A DNA stretch of 10,196 nt from an uncultured bacterium (GTDB lineage: Bacteria; Omnitrophota; Gorgyraeia; Gorgyraeales; Gorgyraeaceae). The notes below the pieces were generated by a model, which ran no database searches, had not been told where the DNA came from, and was given only the letters and a program-made list of their open reading frames with translations. This document shows positions 1 to 7,411 of this stretch, piece by piece. Each line of letters opens with the position of its first letter. Within the stretch, counting starts at the first letter, position 1. Location of the stretch: NCBI GenBank assembly GCA_913009675.1, contig CAJVXD010000024.1:1-10196 (forward strand), read 5' to 3'. Made by a program: the position numbers and the translations under genes.

Positions 1-65
1 TGTGATTTTTTGTTGTTTTGTTTTTTTTTTTTTTTATATATCGTCTTTGTTGTTTTTTTTTTTTT
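1..65. other. Low-complexity T-rich sequencing artefact
   Basis: This stretch is almost all T with a few interrupting bases and lies outside the P7 adapter. Read on the minus strand it is a poly-A-like run after the end of a library molecule, as expected when a sequencer reads past the end of a short insert. It is not genomic and should be trimmed. Confidence 0.93.
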
Positions 66-131
66 CAAGCAGAAGACGGCATACGAGATATATCAGTGTG
101 ACTGGAGTTCAGACGTGTGCTCTTCCGATCT
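66..131 (+). other. Illumina P7 indexed adapter (contamination)
   Basis: The sequence opens with the P7 flow-cell oligo CAAGCAGAAGACGGCATACG (continuing AGAT), then an apparent 8-base index ATATCAGT, then the TruSeq read-2 primer site from GTGACTGGAGTTC to GCTCTTCCGATCT. The match is complete, so the true insert begins at 132. Translated on the minus strand in the tpsA frame it gives RKSTRLNSSHT, a known signature of adapter contamination in protein databases. Confidence 0.98.
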
Positions 132-2077
132 GCACCAGTAGCTAAATCCGCCGGCGTGCTGGCAGAAAAGGTAACATTTCCATTAGCAGTAAGATTGGCA
201 TTTAAATCTACACCGCCCGTAGAAGTATTATTTATAGTAATTGCGCCATCTACGTTGTTGGGATCGGTACTTATTGTTACTTCACCTGTACCTCCAGTTC
301 CATCTGCAAGAGTTACTGTTGTACCGCGCAATTGCCCATCGATAACCATATTTTCAGCTGCTACTGTGTTATCGACATTATGAGTTAATGCCACCGTAGA
401 ATTTGATTTAACTAAAGCATTCACCGTTAAAGCATCATCTGCTTTTATTGTGACTGTACCTGCTGCATCAATTGCACCTGCACCGGTTCCGGCAAGAGTA
501 ATATCAGGAGTCGCGCCACCCGCTGCATCTATTGTGACATTACCACCTGCTGTTACAATCCTTGTAATTGTAATGTCATCAGCGGCATTGATATCTACAT
601 TGCCTGTGCCTGCCTGGTATATTAAAAGTGTTGCACCTGCACCGCCTGTTCCGTCTAAATCTATAATTCCATCTGATGAGTTATTAGCATCTGCAGTTAA
701 ATCTATTTCACCATCGCCACTTGTTTTAATCAAAATACCAGTACCATCATTCTGAACTAAAATGTCGTCTTCAGAAAGAATTGAAATATTACCAAGCTCA
801 GCAACTATTTGAACTTCTTCATTAATAGTAATGTCATCATCGTTGCTTGAGGTTAAGGAAATAGCACCATTACCCGTTGCAGTTACATCGTCTGATATTG
901 TTAAAGGACTTGCTGTAGTTATAGTGATATTGCCTCCGTCATTATTTGCAGCGCCGGCTAAAGTGAGCGCACCGGTATTTGTGACTAAAATATTAGAGGT
1001 TTGGCTAACAACATCATTATTGACTAAACTTAAATTCGTAACTGTACTCTCCAGCGCATCCGCAGAACCAATACCTCCATAGGCAGTTATATCAAGCGTG
1101 GCAGCGGTGAAATTATTGGTAGCGGCATTGGAATCTGTAACTGTACCCGTTGAATCAAGTGTTACGGTATTACCGGTTGCAGTTATCGTATCTACAGACA
1201 TTGCCCCACCATAAACAGTCACATTATCATTAAAGGTAATATTATTAATATCTACAGCGCCTGTGCCGCCATCAACGCCAATGGTTATACCTGACCCACC
1301 ATCTGTAATAGCTGCTATCTCGGCAGCGGTTAAATTATAATCTCCGGTACCACCGGCGATACCGATTGTTCTACCTGCAGTGGATGGCGCCATGACTAAA
1401 GTGCTTGTCGTTGTGATTGTATCCGCGGTAGTGCCTAAATCTATAGAATCAGATGTAAAAGTAATCGCTCCGGCTCCGGCATTAACAGTCTTATCATTAG
1501 TATCGATATTATCGCTGGCAGTTAAATCTATAGTCCCGTTGCCTCCTGAAGTATTGAGTGTATTTGTTAACAGAAGATCCCCACCCGTAGACTCTATGGT
1601 TATTGATGTTGTAGAGGTTACTGCCTCGGCGGTAATATTTCCGGATCCTTTTTGCTCAATGGTAACAGCGGCCGCTCCCGTAGTTACGGCACAGCCGCTG
1701 CCCAAAACCAAATCACCGCTTCCACTCTCTACGGAAAGAGAAATTGCTCCGGAAGTAGAAGTGATATCAACTCCTGAACCTACAGTAAGTACCCCGTTGT
1801 TAGTAACCGGTGCGGTATCCCCGCCTAAATCAGCGCACTGCGCTTGTAAAGTTATGTTACCAGTGCCGCTGGTAATAGCGCCATCTATAAGAAGGTTATC
1901 CTCTGCCTGTATTGTAATAGCTCCTGTACCATCAGCAGTAACAGCGGCATTAATATCTACATCCTGTCCTGATTGAAAGACCAGATTTACATTGGTAACG
2001 GTTGTTGCTGTATTAATATTAAAAGCGTTAGTAACTGTTATAGTTTCATCAGCTTGAAAAGTGATTGTAGCACCAGC
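132..2077 (-). repeat. Degenerate beta-helix repeats within TpsA
   Basis: From about residue 496 to the insert end the protein is made of short degenerate units with alternating small or polar and aliphatic residues. Recurring shapes are GAITIQAEDNLLIDGAIT, GNITLQA, GAISL and GNVTIDAAG. Units are roughly 20-25 residues and vary in length. The pattern fits stacked rungs of a parallel beta-helix, as in other TpsA proteins. The repeats are protein-level; I did not see long identical DNA units. Confidence 0.7.
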
Positions 2078-3562
2078 AAGTACACCTGTACTAAGAATCC
2101 CACCAAGACCATCCACCTCAAATACTGAAGCCAGATTAAGATTCTCAGCAAATGCTTCTGTGTCATCTGGGTCGAATCCAGTTACATTGGCATCAGGACC
2201 AGCAGTAGTAAATTCTATAGTATTGGGATCAATAAGAAGGTGCCCGGTATGAACAACCCCCTGGAGACTCACGTTATAACCTGATAACTCTATAAAACCA
2301 TCTCCAGCGCCTTCTGAGCCACCACGGGTATTTATAACAGCGGTTGGCGCGAACTTCGTAGTAACATTCCCCCATTCCGCCCAATCAACATCCGGATGCG
2401 AATTAACGAGAACCTTCCCACCGTTCGCATTTTCCCCAAGGCCTCTGGCCTCAATTAAACTACCATTCCACAAAACTGCCTGATCTTTTGTTTTAATCGT
2501 AACATCCCCTGCTGTAGCATTGTTCAATGCATTAGCCTTTATGGTCCCGTCAACAAGAACACGATAACCTTCTATATCAACCTTGCCGCCATCAGCACCA
2601 TCCTCGATTGCGCTCACATCAAGTGTTCCACTATTTTTAATTATTGCCTTGTCCCCTTCGCTCTTTGAAACCAGGAAAATAGCGCCATTATGTTCAACCA
2701 TCGAACCTGCCTTTATAACGCCCTCCTGATTCACTAGTTTGTCAAACACATCTCCAACTGCCTCTGTTTCTATATATACCTTACCGCCATCAGCATTGAT
2801 TGTTCCCAGGTTCTCTACACCTACATCTACCCTTTGGCCATCCTGGTCATAGACATTGTCCAGGATTTTCTTATCTACTGCTGCCTGTATACTCCCGTCT
2901 CCGCTTATATTTAAGGTAACCTCTTTACCTGCTACTAAATTTACTACTCCTAAATCAGCATCTATAACGCCTGTATTCCTGACAGCACCCCCGGTTAATG
3001 TCACCCCTGCCTTACCTAATGTTTGAATCGCACCCGCGTTTACTATGAGGCCTGGAGACCCTAAACTATCTGATTTTAACACATAATTGCCTGCCAGGAA
3101 ATCTTCGTGCGACATCATAAGCGACGAAGCAACCAGCCCTCCGACATTCACCTTAGCTGTAGGAGAAAAGAGTATGCCATTTGGATTGAGCAGGAAGACA
3201 TTACAATTCCCCCTGAGGACACCCTGGATATCTGATATGGCCCCGCTTACGTCATTGTGTAATATAGCAGCGCTGGGACTCGGGCCAATATTATTAACTG
3301 AATTATTGACACCTATATTAAACCCTCCCAACCAGTCGATCCAGGTCTTATCAAACTGGCCGGCATTAACAGTCATATCTTTGCCGTTATTTGTAATGGC
3401 GGGGTTACCTATCTTGACATCGGGATTAGAAGGCAGGTCATCTGCCATTGCAAGAATTTGCACATTCAAAAACCCCATACCTATTATTAACACAAAGATA
3501 TAGAGGCTATGAAAAAACCTTTTTGTGAATTTTTTCATCTTCCTGCCTCTTCTTTTTAACAT
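132..3562 (-). CDS. TpsA exoprotein (filamentous haemagglutinin-like), 3' end missing
   Basis: This is a large secreted adhesin or exoprotein of a two-partner (type Vb) secretion system. About 1,143 residues are present. A basic N-terminus and hydrophobic stretch (about 18-40) form a signal peptide ending near ILAMA. Residues about 45-160 look like the haemagglutination-activity/TPS domain, with aromatic W74 and W77, the hallmark NPNGI at 126-130 and the following VNVGGLVASSL. A right-handed beta-helix follows, with LLIDP at 442-446 before a second, more regular repeat region rich in Thr, Asp, Gly and Ala. The start at 3562 is chosen over the in-frame Met at residue 9 because GAGGAGG lies 5 nt upstream. 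tpsB ends 35 bp upstream. The gene is open to the insert end; residues after about 1,144 are translated adapter, so full length and C-terminal features are unknown. What it binds cannot be told from sequence. Confidence 0.93.
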
Positions 3563-3567
3563 CTAAT

Positions 3568-3574
3568 CCTCCTC
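3568..3574 (-). promoter_or_regulatory. Strong ribosome binding site of tpsA
   Basis: On the minus strand GAGGAGG is followed by 5 nt (ATTAG) and then ATG at 3562. It is the strongest Shine-Dalgarno sequence in the TPS cluster and fixes the tpsA start. It also suggests that the exoprotein is translated at a higher rate than its transporter, whose upstream site is poor. Confidence 0.8.
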
Positions 3575-3597
3575 AAATCTTTATCATAACGGGCTAT

Positions 3598-5430
3598 TTA
3601 CCAAAGGTCCCATTGAAAGTCTAAATAAACCGTGCTTGACGAATCATCGCTTGGTTCTTCATTCCCCAGCGGAAAACCCCAATCTATCTTGCCTCGTAGT
3701 CTCTTGGAAAATTCAAACCTTAAGCCGAGCCCGCCTCCGATTAAAAATCTGGCCTGTTTTTCGCCAACGCGCGGTTTTTTGAGATAGCCTCTTCCAAAAT
3801 CAACAAAATAGGAAAATTGTATCGCCTTTCTTAAAGGGGTCATTTCCTTATCATAAGGGACCTTTAATCCGCGGGGAAAGATAAACGCCGGGGTCCTTAA
3901 TTCAAAAGTGGACATCCAGCCGTAGTCAGCGAGATAATCGTTTTCAGGAAAGCCTCTTATAGTGTCTGCCCCTCCGAAGCTAAGCTGTTCTGAATTTACC
4001 AGGGGATTATCCGTCAACTGGCCCTTTATCGAACTAATAAGCATAGAAGATGAGGGGAGCCTTGTAATCCTCGTCAACGAACCCAGATATTTCACGAACT
4101 TGCCGCCGGCATCTATCCTGCTCGCACTCTCATCGTTTTCATCCATAGATCCTAGAAAATCGGATATCCCGACCCGCACTTCATTAGAATTAAAGGTGCG
4201 GCCCATGCTGTCTTTTTCGTCAAAACCGATACCTGCCTTGACTATGCGCAGTTCGTCATGGCTCGTCTCTTTGCCTAATATCTTATTATAAACGCTTATC
4301 GAATCCAGGCCCGCTGTAATATTACTGCTGAGATTCAGGGTAACAGGATACAGAAAATTCTTATCAAACAAAGGATGAGTTATATAGGCCCCAAAGGCCG
4401 TAGCCTTGCCTTCAGGACTAAGGATCTGAAACTGGCCCCCGATATCAGCATGGCTAAAAGCAGCATATGCCCCCAAGCGCGTGTCGTAACGGGAGATAGG
4501 GAAGTTATAATCAACAGTTCCGGTATATACCTCATCGTAATTTTCTCCTACCCGCAGCTTAAGAGACAGGATATCGTTATTGCCTGACAGATTGTTATTG
4601 ATATATCCAATGTCATAACGGCTCTTGCCGGTATATTTGGTCCCGCGGTTGTTATAATCTATATAAAGGTGGTCCGTCGGTCTTTCCTTAGCTACCTTTA
4701 ACAATATATCTGATGTCCCTTTTTCTTTCCCGGGCAGCAATACCGCTTTTACGGTCCTGTCAGGCTGTTTATTGATGCGTTTGAGGTTTTGCTCTAATTT
4801 TTTATAATCTACTACCTGGCCTTTTTCAAGCAAAACTTCACGGCTGATGCTCCTTCTGTCATAATATTTCCCTTTTTCAATATTTATATCCCCAATCCTG
4901 CCTTCGATAATCCTGAATTCAACAGTGTTATCCACGATCTTCTGGCCGGGGGCATACGCCAGGCTTGAAATATACCCTTTACTGCGGTAAAGATTGGTTA
5001 TCTCCCTGGCTATCTCCTTCAGTTGGCTCAAGGTAAGCTCTTTATCCCTGTATTTACTCAGGATAGGCCCGAAGTCTTTCACTGTAAATAGATGGACCCC
5101 TTTAAGCACGAATTTCTTCACAAGAACCTTCTGCTCAGGAGGCACTAATGCCTTCTTCACTGCAGGGACTACTTTTGATACTGTTTCAAGGACCTCTCTC
5201 TGCTGTTTAATTACCAGCTGCTGTTCCTTCACCTTCTCTTCCAGGGTGCTAACCCTCTTCTTCAGTTCATCAACCTCTCCGACCTTCTTTTTGAGCTGTT
5301 CCAGTTCCTGTTTTATCAGTTTAATATCATCGCTATTTTTATCCTGAGAAAAGGCTTTATTATTGCCCAAGATTAAAGATACCGCCATCAAACAGATAAA
5401 GAATATATTTCCAACAAGCATCCTTCTCAT
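3598..5430 (-). CDS. TpsB outer-membrane transporter (FhaC/ShlB family, Omp85 superfamily)
   Basis: This 610-residue protein is the outer-membrane pore that should recognise the TPS domain of the downstream TpsA and thread it to the cell surface. A signal peptide (1 to about 28, ending KAFS) is followed by a coiled-coil segment (about 33-88), then two POTRA domains (about 104-177 and 178-250). A beta-barrel of about 360 residues ends in Trp, matching the aromatic C-terminal beta-signal read by BAM. The conserved barrel-loop motif appears as IRGF at 491-494 inside FGGADTIRGF, the usual VRGY/F signature of TpsB pores. Its ATG overlaps the stop of the upstream gene (ATGA, 5427-5430), suggesting translational coupling, and no strong Shine-Dalgarno is visible. 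Length is near the family norm apart from the N-terminal coiled coil. The family call is secure; pairing with the adjacent TpsA is inferred from gene order. Confidence 0.95.
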   Translation of the reverse strand: MRRMLVGNIFFICLMAVSLILGNNKAFSQDKNSDDIKLIKQELEQLKKKVGEVDELKKRVSTLEEKVKEQQLVIKQQREVLETVSKVVPAVKKALVPPEQKVLVKKFVLKGVHLFTVKDFGPILSKYRDKELTLSQLKEIAREITNLYRSKGYISSLAYAPGQKIVDNTVEFRIIEGRIGDINIEKGKYYDRRSISREVLLEKGQVVDYKKLEQNLKRINKQPDRTVKAVLLPGKEKGTSDILLKVAKERPTDHLYIDYNNRGTKYTGKSRYDIGYINNNLSGNNDILSLKLRVGENYDEVYTGTVDYNFPISRYDTRLGAYAAFSHADIGGQFQILSPEGKATAFGAYITHPLFDKNFLYPVTLNLSSNITAGLDSISVYNKILGKETSHDELRIVKAGIGFDEKDSMGRTFNSNEVRVGISDFLGSMDENDESASRIDAGGKFVKYLGSLTRITRLPSSSMLISSIKGQLTDNPLVNSEQLSFGGADTIRGFPENDYLADYGWMSTFELRTPAFIFPRGLKVPYDKEMTPLRKAIQFSYFVDFGRGYLKKPRVGEKQARFLIGGGLGLRFEFSKRLRGKIDWGFPLGNEEPSDDSSSTVYLDFQWDLW

Positions 5431-6653
5431 TTATTTCTATGCCTTCTCTTTTTTTCTGAGTTTCGCTGTTTTATCGATTCAAGTTTTTTCTCTTTAGCCT
5501 TCTGCGCTTTTTCAAGCCGTCCCTGTCTTGCCTTCTGTCTCTTTTTTATATTCTCGAGCCGCCTTTTGCGCAGTGGGATTTTTTTATCTATATAGCGTGC
5601 TGCCTTGCGCTGGTCAGGATCGATAGAAAGAACCTTCTCAAATGTTTCTTTGGCATCATCTAGCCGGCCGTCAGAATAGTAAGAAAGGGCTTTTTTATAT
5701 AAAGCGTCTATCTTTTTCTTTTTCTCTTTTTTTGCGCGGCGCTGTTCTATCTTTTTAGCCCTTGCTATTTCTTTTTTTAACGATTTATCCCTGGCAATAT
5801 CATAGGCGTAGTTATATAAAGGTACGACATTTTCATATTTACCTATGGAACGCAGGTGATTTGCATCTTCAAAGATTTCCCTGGCTGATTCAGATTTTAT
5901 AGTAATATAATCATTTTCTTCTCTGCTTTTCCTCAAATCTTCCATACGTTCTTGCCTGGCCTGGAGTTTTGCTTCCCTGAGCTCTTTGGCCTTTGCGGCC
6001 TTTTCTTCAGCAAGTTTTTGTTTTTCTGCAAGGCGGTCCTGTCTGAGCTTTTGCGCTGCTGCGATACGCCTTTGATCTTCTTGTTTAGCCTGGAGTCTTG
6101 CTTCTCTGCGCTTTCTGGCCTTCTCTTCTTTTATCTTATTATCCTTTGCTATGCGTTCTTCCTTGAGCCTATTTGCCTTCTGGATCCTTTCCTCTCTTGC
6201 CTTTAATCTTTCTTCCTTGGCCTTGCGCCTGGCCTGGAGCTTTGCTTCCCTGAGCTCTTTGGCCTTTGCGGCCTTTTCTTCAGCAAGTTTTTGTTTTTCT
6301 GCAAGGCGGTCCTGTCTGAGCTTTTGCGCTGCTGCGATACGCCTTTGCCTTATTGCTATTTTTTGAAGTCTTTCTTCACGGGCAGGGATCTTTTTGTTTA
6401 TATAATTCAGGGCTGCTTTTTGTTTCGGATCAATTGAAAGGATAGCAGAAAAAACCTTCTCCGCCTTTTGCAATTCATTCTGGGAATAATACGATACGGC
6501 CTTTTTATACAGGAGGTTGATTTTTTGCCGGGATTCTTTTTTAACTATATTTTTCGCTGAGACATTCAGGATGGAAATACTGAGGAATGAAAAACAAAAA
6601 ATAACCGTAAAAAAACATTTCAAAAAAAGAATTAAAAATTTTTTCTTTTTCAT
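5427..6653 (-). CDS. Exported Lys/Arg-rich coiled-coil protein with TPR-like modules
   Basis: This 408-residue protein has a signal peptide (KKKK, then a hydrophobic core to about residue 33, ending NVSA) and no clear lipobox, so it is probably periplasmic or membrane-tethered. Residues 44-99 hold a TPR-like helical hairpin (LYKKAVSYYS...ILSIDP) ending in YINKKIP. Residues 314-369 repeat this module (LYKKALSYYS...VLSIDP...YIDKKIP) with about 31 of 56 residues identical. A third weaker helical unit lies near 256-296. Between them is a long, highly charged helix rich in Lys, Arg, Glu and Ala, in which residues 103-142 and 194-233 are nearly identical. It heads the TPS operon and overlaps tpsB by 4 bp. 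I know no named family for it; a periplasmic scaffold or chaperone for TpsA/TpsB is only a guess. No clear Shine-Dalgarno precedes the ATG, and the upstream 20 nt are A/T-rich. Confidence 0.85.
   Translation of the reverse strand: MKKKKFLILFLKCFFTVIFCFSFLSISILNVSAKNIVKKESRQKINLLYKKAVSYYSQNELQKAEKVFSAILSIDPKQKAALNYINKKIPAREERLQKIAIRQRRIAAAQKLRQDRLAEKQKLAEEKAAKAKELREAKLQARRKAKEERLKAREERIQKANRLKEERIAKDNKIKEEKARKRREARLQAKQEDQRRIAAAQKLRQDRLAEKQKLAEEKAAKAKELREAKLQARQERMEDLRKSREENDYITIKSESAREIFEDANHLRSIGKYENVVPLYNYAYDIARDKSLKKEIARAKKIEQRRAKKEKKKKIDALYKKALSYYSDGRLDDAKETFEKVLSIDPDQRKAARYIDKKIPLRKRRLENIKKRQKARQGRLEKAQKAKEKKLESIKQRNSEKKRRHRNK
5954..6074. repeat. 121-bp direct repeat, copy 1
   Basis: This segment matches 6227-6347 at 120 of 121 bases; the one difference is T at 5967 against C at 6240. 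The copies are 273 bp apart, exactly 91 codons, so the duplication is in frame and encodes the coiled-coil block with IAAAQKLRQDRLAEKQ in both copies. Confidence 0.95.
6227..6347. repeat. 121-bp direct repeat, copy 2
   Basis: This is the partner of 5954-6074. The 152 bp between the copies also encodes charged coiled coil but has diverged, so it is not a simple uninterrupted tandem array. Near-identity at synonymous sites points to a recent duplication or to gene conversion. Confidence 0.95.
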
Positions 6654-6695
6654 TTAGTTAATTTTAACGGGGTTTTCTTTAAAAGATAGCAATGT

Positions 6696-6720
6696 TTGTT
6701 AAGATAAATAATATTAACAA
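6696..6720. promoter_or_regulatory. Inverted repeat TTGTTAA-11-TTAACAA at the TPS promoter
   Basis: Two perfect 7-bp arms (6696-6702 and 6714-6720) are separated by 11 bp. The repeat covers the -10 element of the TPS promoter and the expected transcription start, which is where a dimeric repressor could bind. The DNA is very A/T-rich, so chance is a real alternative. Confidence 0.4.
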
Positions 6721-6739
6721 GATTGCAACAAACTGTCAA
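6711..6739 (-). promoter_or_regulatory. Probable sigma70 promoter of the TPS operon
   Basis: On the minus strand a perfect -35 TTGACA (6739-6734) is followed by a 17-bp spacer and a weaker -10 TAATAT (6716-6711, 4 of 6 to TATAAT). Transcription would start near 6705, giving a leader of about 50 nt before the ATG at 6653. A second TTGACA at 6760-6755 has no matching -10. This separates the TPS cluster from the iron operon, whose last gene ends at 6773. Confidence 0.65.
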
Positions 6740-6772
6740 GGGGATTTTTATGTTTGTCAAAAGACATGACCT

Positions 6773-7411
6773 TTAAACTATCCTCACATATATACAAGAA
6801 GCTAATTCCTTATCGACGGCAAACTGGCTTTTACCTATATTAAACACGTATGACGGAAATTTCTGGATAAGAGTAACTCCCGTATTAGGCAGGGCGCCTA
6901 TCGCTATTATCTTTTTTATGAGCTCATGGTTCTGTGTCTGCAGGTACGAGATCCTCGCCTTTTTGTTGACACCCAGTTCCGTCAAAGGCATTATAAATCT
7001 TTCAGGAACCTTCTTGGCCTGCCTGCAGCAACGGCCTTCAGGTATCAATTTGCCGTGCGGACATCTCCTCGGATGCCCCAGAAGCGTGCAGATATTGTCA
7101 TCCAGGCCTTTATGAAGTATATGTTCGAATTTACAGCTTGTTTCGTCCATAACCCTACCCTTAAGGTCCAGGACATCCGCGAACAGCCTCTCTGCAAGCC
7201 TGTGACGCCTGACGCAGTTTCCGGCCATCTCCCTTCCCGTCGAGGTCAGAGTTATATTATTATTTTTAGTATCCACGCAACCTGCATCTGCCAGTTCCGA
7301 GACGGCATCATGGTCTTTTAATACACATGGATCGCAGTATTCCATGCCGCCTTCTATTATTACTTCCCAGAGTTTTTCAAGTACCTCCTCCGCCCTCTCC
7401 GATAAGTTCAT
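6773..7411 (-). CDS. DtxR-like iron-sensing protein with C-terminal FeoA/SH3-like domain
   Basis: This 212-residue cytoplasmic protein resembles DtxR/IdeR metalloregulators in its dimerisation/metal domain: RRHRLAERL (68-76) supplies His70 and Glu74, and CKFEH (93-97) supplies Cys93, Glu96 and His97, matching DtxR ligands His79, Glu83, Cys102, Glu105 and His106. CPHG (117-120) and a Cys pair (128-129) follow. Residues about 138-212 form an SH3/FeoA-like domain. The N-terminal winged helix is short: after helix 1 a brief segment with CDPC (26-29) runs straight to DAVSELADAG, so the usual helix-turn-helix pair appears incomplete. The protein has ten cysteines. It starts inside the stop of FeoB-C (ATGA, 7408-7411), with AGGAG 7 nt upstream. 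I recall similar short DtxR-like proteins beside FeoB in other anaerobes, but cannot verify this here. It may repress genes, act as the FeoA/FeoC-type partner of FeoB, or both. Confidence 0.85.
   Translation of the reverse strand: MNLSERAEEVLEKLWEVIIEGGMEYCDPCVLKDHDAVSELADAGCVDTKNNNITLTSTGREMAGNCVRRHRLAERLFADVLDLKGRVMDETSCKFEHILHKGLDDNICTLLGHPRRCPHGKLIPEGRCCRQAKKVPERFIMPLTELGVNKKARISYLQTQNHELIKKIIAIGALPNTGVTLIQKFPSYVFNIGKSQFAVDKELASCIYVRIV

Noticed and set aside
117..383. Plus-strand ORF beginning MLFRSAPV
   Set aside because: Its start lies in the adapter, and the rest is antisense to tpsA with the Pro/Val/Ser-rich composition of a shadow frame.
1380..1976. Plus-strand ORF of 198 residues opposite tpsA
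   Set aside because: It lies entirely antisense to the beta-helix repeats; the periodic sense codons suppress stops on the other strand. No ribosome binding site or recognisable motif was seen.
5954..6347. Repeat pair as a CRISPR array or mobile-element ends
   Set aside because: There are only two copies, each 121 bp, in frame within a coding sequence, with no spacers of regular length, no terminal inverted repeats and no transposase.
6703..6721. Possible Fur box at the TPS promoter
   Set aside because: The best plus-strand alignment to the E. coli consensus gives only 10 of 19 matches in very A/T-rich DNA, no better than expected by chance.
6773..7411. Calling the DtxR-FeoA arrangement a novel gene fusion
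   Set aside because: Three-domain DtxR/IdeR proteins already carry a C-terminal SH3 domain related to FeoA, so the domain order alone is not new; only the shortened N-terminal part and the Cys content are unusual.
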